From Meandrina meandrites (taxonomy: Eukaryota > Cnidaria > Anthozoa > Scleractinia > Meandrinidae): a stretch of DNA of 64,000 nt. Shown piece by piece: positions 58,343-64,000 of the stretch. Every line of letters starts with the position of its first letter. Within the stretch, counting starts at the first letter, position 1. The notes under the pieces are model-generated. The model did no database searches, had not been told where the DNA came from, and saw only the letters and a program-made list of their open reading frames with translations. The DNA is taken from positions 36,009,251 to 36,073,250 of the forward strand of contig OY855903.1 in assembly GCA_963693305.1 (NCBI GenBank), written 5' to 3'. Position numbers and translations under genes: made by a program.

Positions 58343-58730
58343 CTAGGCTTGTCCTTCTTTGAGAAATTTCTTGCCGTGTTTTGACGGACACTTTTTACAT
58401 GGACTAGCTGATCCCCACTGTCGAAGCTCAGCTAACTGCTTTGGTGCTAAGCAACCCTTTCCAGGTTTGGGCATTTTCACCAGTTCTGAAAACTGGATGA
58501 GAAAGTCTTTCATCGAGCGCTGCGGATAGTAGAAAGCCTTTGAATTAGTGAAGTAGTTGAATGAATTCTTAGATTCTCGTTTAAGAAAATCATTTGTGCA
58601 AATTGGAAAACGCTGGCAGAAATCTAACACTGTGGGCGTGACCGAATTACCACCCATCATACTCGAGAAAAAGTTCTCTAAAAAAGGTGTAAGTAAACTT
58701 CGAACTTCGATGGCCTTAAAGTTCTATCGA
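58343..58730 (-). CDS. hypothetical protein fragment
   Basis: The minus frame stays open for about 125 codons: VRSLLTPFLENFFSSMMGG, TPTVLDFCQRFPICTNDFL, a stretch ending SMKDFLIQFSELVKMPKPGK, and CLAPKQLAELRQW then SPCKKCPSKHGKKFL before the stop. Composition and the absence of low complexity suggest true coding origin. CxxCPSKHGKK may be a small metal-binding tail. No family recognised; no introns placed. Confidence 0.35.
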
Positions 58731-58739
58731 TTAAGGTGA

Positions 58740-60050
58740 ATTCCATCTTTTTGAGGTGGTCAAGACCCAAAAGGATCATTTCAAACTAGTTTAAAGGTTT
58801 CGATCTGTCCGCATGCCATGTGCTTAAATAAAAGCTATGACATCACGCCATGTGCAAAATTACTATACAAGGTCTACCAAAATAAGTTTTTGTGGGCCAT
58901 ACGATTAGCGCTAATCGTATGGCCCCAAAAATATAACAACAGGTAATAAGATATGTATTAAGGCGTTTTTTGTAACGTTCGTTTACAGCACATTTTAGTT
59001 ATTATTCACTTCCAGTTGTAGCTAGGTACGCGAATGTGCTATATTTGCTGTTCTTTGCTAGTTGAAGAAGTTTCAGTTAGAGACGAAACGAGCAGGAAAT
59101 AAACGACAAGCTTACAACTAAAAGAAGTCTTCCTTTGTGCTGCTCACTGGTATTGGTTAAAAAATTAAAAAAATGGTTTGTTAAACAGCGTTACTTAAGC
59201 AACTTTGCGGGATTAAAACGTAAAGAGCGAGTGAAGATAATATAATATAAAATTAAGAGAACGCCGTCAGAGGAGGGAGTGAAGGCGGGGGGGGGGGGGG
59301 GAGTCGGGGAATCTGGAGTACTTAAAGGAGAAAAATTGAACTTTGGTAAGTAAGTACAATATTTGGCAAAACAAAGAGTTTGTACGCGAGTGATTTACAC
59401 ACGTAACGACACACGTAACGACACACGCAAGAACATTTTCCGTTTTGCGATAAGTAAGTTGAATTTCGACCAAAAAGTACTCAACACTACTGAATGGCGA
59501 CGAAACAGAAGAATTAAACAAAATTTAACTTTGTCCAACCCAAAAAGTTCAAAACCAAGATTACGCGAGCTACTGTGCGATGTGAATTTAATCCCGATAT
59601 TGCAATTTTTATTACATGAATTTTTTCTCGTGGTTTTACAAAATGGTACTTAATGACGAATAAGTAACGAATAATAACGAATGTTCCAACGCTATGTACA
59701 TTGCGAATAATAGGGAGTTACACGTTTAAACCCTTATGGGTAAAAAAATAAAAGATGAAAAGAGTGGGAAACATTTAGATTTTAATAACATATTACTTAA
59801 TTAATTACATCATTTCTTAAAAAAGGTGAATTACAACAATAATAGAAAAGTGAAGCAATAAAGTATAAGATTAAAAAAATAAAAATGAAATCATGATTGG
59901 GTAATTATAGAACACAAATCCGGAAGCAAATTGAAGGTTTTACTTCGAAGACTTGGTTAAGAAAACTGAAAAAGAAAAAGAAAAATGCAATATATAAATA
60001 AAAAATAGTGCTTATTACATGTAATAAAACATTCAGGGTGAAATAGGAAA
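58740..60050. other. noncoding spacer with palindrome and poly-G tract
   Basis: It contains a perfect 32-bp palindrome (annotated separately) and a poly-G tract at about 59288-59301. The ORF 59363-59653 begins with a short ACGTAACGACAC tandem repeat and has no domain. Confidence 0.45.
58894..58925. repeat. perfect 32-bp palindrome
   Basis: GGGCCATACGATTAGC is followed immediately by its exact reverse complement, with no loop, and the flanks extend the symmetry as TTTTG/CAAAA with one extra base. Fourteen bases upstream is ACAAGGTCTACCAA, which recurs at 56322. Confidence 0.9.
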
Positions 60051-60055
60051 GGCAA

Positions 60056-60265
60056 CGTAGAAGCGTAGACACGTAGAAAGGAAAAGGTATGATTTATACC
60101 AAATGTAGATGGGCATAAAAAGGTTTCAAAAAATGTAGACCAGTAGAATCGTAGACCCGTAGAAAAGTAGAAAGGAACGGTATGGTTGGTTTATAAGAAT
60201 GTACAGTGAAGGTAATAGAGGTGAATAAGCGTAGACGCGTAGACACGTAGAAAGGAACGTAGAGG
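60056..60265. repeat. CGTAGA-motif cluster
   Basis: GCGTAGACACGTAGAAAGGA is present at about 60063 and 60238; a related TCGTAGACCCGTAGAAAAG lies between them (about 60149). About ten GTAGA words fall in 210 bp. The same words occur in the candidate terminal repeats at 27.7 and 60.85 kb, so this may be a subterminal transposase-binding array. Confidence 0.6.
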
Positions 60266-60837
60266 AAGTAGGAAGGTACACGGTAATAGTATGGATATAC
60301 AAATGAAAAATAAAATAAAAATATATAATGACAAATACTGTAAGTGATATAAGGGTAATCATTAATGATCCGAAAAGAAGAGGTTTTGGGAAGGGGGGGG
60401 GGGGGGGGGGTTATCATAGTACCTCTCTGTGTGGCAGGTAAATTGAAGTACGTTATATAAAGTTCCTGTGTTAGAAAATTGTATTTATTGGAATTTGGTG
60501 TTCAAAAAGGCAATGACCATGATCCGTTGTTATTAAATGGGAAACCATGACTTATTAATTTGAAAATTTTTATAATGTAAATTTAACACTTTCACAGTAG
60601 TTTAAAGGGCTGAAATATATCGTAAATATCGTAAATTAAAAAATCGAAAAGGAAGGGAGTTAACGGAGCAAGTTGATATAAGTATTTATGTTTTAAGACA
60701 AGGAGCCTGGAACAGTTTACTCATATAAAGAAACGGCGGAAGATACCATCTGCGTTTATTATTTAAGCAAAGGGGCCTGGAGTAATGTAAAGGCGTGTAT
60801 ACTTACAGGATACCCAGTTATGTACTAAAAATGGCAT

Positions 60838-60990
60838 AAGTAGAGGCGTAGAGCTCTACGAAAAATTCTACGCCTATGTAGAGGTCATAAAACGGGCAGC
60901 AGTTGGTGAAGGGCGTTGTGTTGTAATGTGTTTGTTAACTCCGCCATTGCCAGTCCCAAGCCCGGATGAGAAAGGAGGAGGGGCAAACAA
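60838..60990. repeat. candidate right terminal repeat of a large element
   Basis: Contains the palindrome CGTAGAGCTCTACG (60847-60860), then TTCTACGCC and GTCATAAAACG. Reverse-complemented, it aligns with 27695-27775. A possible outer edge is GGGGCAAACA near 60979, comparable to TTTGTCCCCCC at 27629 inverted. Confidence 0.4.
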
Positions 60991-61439
60991 TCAATAAAGG
61001 TGTTACATGTATTTTATTGGTCTTATATATGTCTCAAACATCATGAACCATCACTTTTTGGTACTTTAACACCATATTAAAGTGTCAAGAAAATTGAAAT
61101 TTTAACCAAATTTGTAAGGTCAACCCCTTGAAAAAAAATCCAATATGGCCGCCAAACATTTGGCAGGACGATAGCCAATGAAGTGCTCTACATTTCCATT
61201 TGACTATATTTTGTTGTGATTGATTGACACCTGTCAATTTGCTTCCGAGTTGTCCAAACCTGTAAATAAAGAACAATGCTGAAAAAATGCTGACTAAGCA
61301 TAAAATCGTACATTCTAACATAAACATATTATAAAGGACTGATAGATAAACCCTTCACGCAAGTTTGAAGAGGTTCGCCCACAAACTGGCAAATCTAAAG
61401 CCAAAAAAAACATATGCAAATTAGCTAAGGGGGCTAAGT

Positions 61440-61690
61440 GGACACTAAGGTGGCGAGGTGGATTTAGAGGGGGGGGAGGTAGCATCCAAAAGGGGGCGAG
61501 GTAGCCACGAAAGGGGGGGCAAGGTAGCCACGAGAGGGGGGCGAGGTAGCACGTGTATCTAACCCTAACCCTACAGTTAGGGTTAAAACAATAACCCTAA
61601 CATTAGGATTTGAGTTTAGGGTTAGGGTTGATGTTTAGCATTAGATTTAAAACTGTAACCCAAAGGGTTAGGATTAAAACAACAGCTGGT
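61440..61690. repeat. G-rich minisatellite next to telomere-like repeats
   Basis: Four to five units of GGGGGCGAGGTAGCCACGA-like sequence (61450-61552) are followed by TTAGGG/CCCTAA words in both orientations (61558-61680). The combination mirrors 22343-23160, in inverted order. Confidence 0.65.
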
Positions 61691-61829
61691 TAACCTTCAC
61701 TGGTTTCATTGTTTCGAGATACAAACGGTTTCCTTTATTTATCGTTTATCAAAGGAAATTCTCAAAGACTCCGCCAGCAAAATCCTTGTTTTTTAAATGC
61801 GTTATTTCAGGAGAACGACGTAAAGACCA

Positions 61830-61965
61830 GCAAAATGAAATACAGGACAACATTTAAGACATTTACTCGCATGCCAAATTTGGAGTTGTTTTGACAATGT
61901 TCAATTTAGAAAAAATTCAAATGTGTCTCGTTTCCACTGGACCCTTCAATTTGTCTTCAACTGGA
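61830..61965 (-). pseudogene. inverted copy of the 21.4-kb gene fragment
   Basis: On minus it reads EGSSGNETHLNF, then after an indel LNIVKTTPNLACE, matching 21395-21480 at roughly 80-85% DNA identity. Similarity continues to about 61810. Confidence 0.5.
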
Positions 61966-62029
61966 AACTTTATTGGAAATGATGTAGGTTATGGAGTCAC
62001 AAAGTGGCTTTTCCCTTGAAATGTGAGTC

Positions 62030-62459
62030 AATGGACACTGGATGGCAGAAAAAGCAGCAGTGCCTGTGTTCTTATTGCATTGTGCTTTGGGAGAATCCAT
62101 CAATCAGCAAAGCACTAAAAGAGGCTATCAGAATGGGTAACAGCATGTATGATTAGTTATACGACAGACAAGGAGTAAATGTCACCTTGGAGGATGCTTT
62201 GGATGCAGATGGGGCCATCTGTCAAATTCACGGTGTTGAGCAAGAGTTCAACATATTTGGATCAAGCTCTCTTGATCAGCTGGAAAATGTTCATTCAATT
62301 CTTCAGCAAAGTTCACCTTCATTTCATATATTAATTGTCAATGACGTGGCAATGCTTCTAATTGTTGTTCTTGTGGACTCTCACGTGCATGGTAGCATAA
62401 ATGGCTACCTGTCTTCCATACCAGGGCATTCAAGCCCGATGGTTTTCTCATTGTTTTGA
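62030..62459 (+). pseudogene. unassigned coding-like fragment
   Basis: The plus frame reads KALKEAIRMGNSMYD, a stop, then LYDRQGVNVTLEDALDADGA, QEFNIFGSSSLDQLENVHSI and VVLVDSHVHGSINGYLS. The order (GN.LYD, then a later VDSH) is faintly like papain-fold peptidase domains found in cnidarian transposon-associated proteins, but this is a guess. One in-frame stop near 62152. Confidence 0.3.
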
Positions 62460-64000
62460 TCACAATATGTTGACTCAAACATGGGGTGTTGGCCTTTCTG
62501 TGTGTTCACTTTTGACTATCTGTTACTTGTAAGTTTAGGAAAATTTTGTCATTGTTCTAATTAAGTAATGATTCTCACAAGAAGTAGGCAAAAATCAACA
62601 GGCCACATCCAGAAACCACCGTTGAGCTTCAGTGTTAATCTTTTAGTTAAATAAAAATCCTTAAGGCTGATTGGCTAATTACAATTTAAGCGCGAAATTT
62701 GAATTTCTATACGTGAATAAAACACAACAATGGCATTTTCGATCGTTTTAACACTTATCTATCATTTGGCAATGTTGAAAACTATTAGTAAGTCAAACGA
62801 CAAGGCCTTACAATATGGGGAAGACAATTTTTTCCATCTTTGTTCAACAACAATGACACTTGGAGTAATGCGACACTGCGCGATTTGACGCTCTGTTTGT
62901 TCTTCATCACTGATCTGTCAACAAGCGCGCGTGTATCAATAGTACGTAGTCAAACTGAAACAAAACTGAAACGTAAATATCTATAAATAAAAATAGTACC
63001 CAGTGGGTACATGAGTCTAATGCGTCATGGGTTGTTAGGGCGGTTGAAGTATGTTGAAGTAGTTTCGGTATTAAGGGCATAGAGCAAGAGGTGTAGTAGA
63101 GGTTTGGTAGTAAGAGTGGTTCAGAAGAAGTCGATAATATTTGTTCTCTCAAGTCAACCCTCCAAGTTAACTTTTTTCCTTAGTGGCCATTTGGCCACTG
63201 ACTGTTCAAGTTTGGTCGCCAGTGAAAAATTTTAGTCGCCAAAATATATGCATAAATTAATAATTAATTAATAATAAATAATAATTTTATTATTATCTAA
63301 AAACGTAGAGCTCTACGAAAAATTTAATTCTATGAAAATATGCAAACCATGGAACGCAAAAACTCAAAGCGAAAATACTTTCAATCACTAAGACAGATAT
63401 TTTTTATTGATGAAATCTTTGACAATTTGAAAATAAACCCAGGTTTGTTCACACAAGTGGAATTTATTTACAACTGCAAGCCGCTTTTCATCACGGTTTT
63501 TTATTTATAGAATCAATATGCACATGTTTTAATGATGGCTAGTGCTTTTTTTTTTCTTTTTTTTTCTTTATTTATTTATAACCACAGACATTACAATACA
63601 TTACAAGAAAAGAGATAAAAGTACAAGAAGAAATAAGTACAAGAAAGAAAATAAGATGGAGAACAGCTTCCCTTACCTAAAGTAATAGAGTTAATATCTA
63701 CAATGGTCGGTAATGTGGCTGCTTTTTTGGTTCTGTTGTTATATCCATTTTTGATATTCTATTTATTGTTAAGCGTTACAACTTTATCTGTTTCTTAGAT
63801 TTGTGCTTCTCTATTTGAAGTTTACTTGCAAGGATGGCCACGAAAACTTCCCAGTAGTACTCTTCTTCTTTTCTAGAGGCAGTGTAAATATAGTGTTTTG
63901 CAATAATCAAGCAAAGGTTTAAACCAAGTCGGCGAGAGAAGTCATTGGTAACACCATATATTATCATGTTTTCATCAAGAGTTATCGGCTCAGAGTTCTT
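62460..64000. other. noncoding right margin
   Basis: AT-rich. CGTAGAGCTCTACGAAAAAT at 63304-63323 is identical to the word at 60847. A T-rich/A-rich border near 63548-63650 could be the end of a retrotransposon. No gene is supported. Confidence 0.4.

Overview
The window looks like nuclear DNA of a cnidarian, most likely an anthozoan such as a stony coral or sea anemone. The evidence is spliced genes with GT-AG introns, AT-rich spacers, and a dense mix of transposon families that is familiar from anthozoan genomes: RecQ-like fragments, tRNA-derived tandem units, piggyBac, PIF/Harbinger, Crypton-like, Penelope-like and KDZ elements. There are no operons, bacterial genes or ribosomal RNA genes. 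The organism assignment is inference from content; no search was run.

Left part (1-9.6 kb): the 3' end of a BEN-domain gene with an apparent frameshift; a foldback MITE; a damaged Frizzled-like CRD/Thr-rich/membrane protein gene; a decayed RecQ-like helicase fragment; and exons of a small single-pass membrane protein. From 9.6 to about 17.8 kb lies a PIF/Harbinger element with a Myb-like ORF and a convergent DDE transposase. Its transposase exon is split by a second element with long inverted repeats, which in turn contains a piggyBac element in a TTAA site: three layers of insertion.

Middle part (17.8-29 kb): three 249-bp tandem units, each with a tRNA-Thr-like core; a 174-bp tandem repeat cut by a hAT-like MITE; a LINE tail; interstitial telomere-like repeats; a pair of direct repeats about 486 bp apart; then a decayed Crypton-like tyrosine-recombinase gene with two zinc fingers and a SANT-like C-terminus.

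Centre (29.5-41.6 kb), the most interesting part: two large, apparently near-intact spliced genes transcribed away from each other from a 1.7-kb spacer. The plus-strand gene (8 exons, 676 aa, all splice phases agree) is a KDZ-type transposase with CxC5-like and CxC6-like cysteine clusters. The minus-strand gene (12 exons, about 900 aa) joins a P-loop NTPase core, a long coiled coil and a C-terminal PHD finger. I read them as the two genes of one large KDZ-class DNA transposon. Related inverted end sequences near 27.7 and 60.9 kb raise the possibility of a roughly 33-kb unit, but that is unproven.

Right part (41.6-64 kb): mostly noncoding, with small repeats, hairpins, a 1.3-kb element with inverted ends and a 7-bp target duplication, a Penelope-like reverse-transcriptase fragment, CGTAGA-motif clusters, telomere-like repeats and several unassigned ORF fragments.
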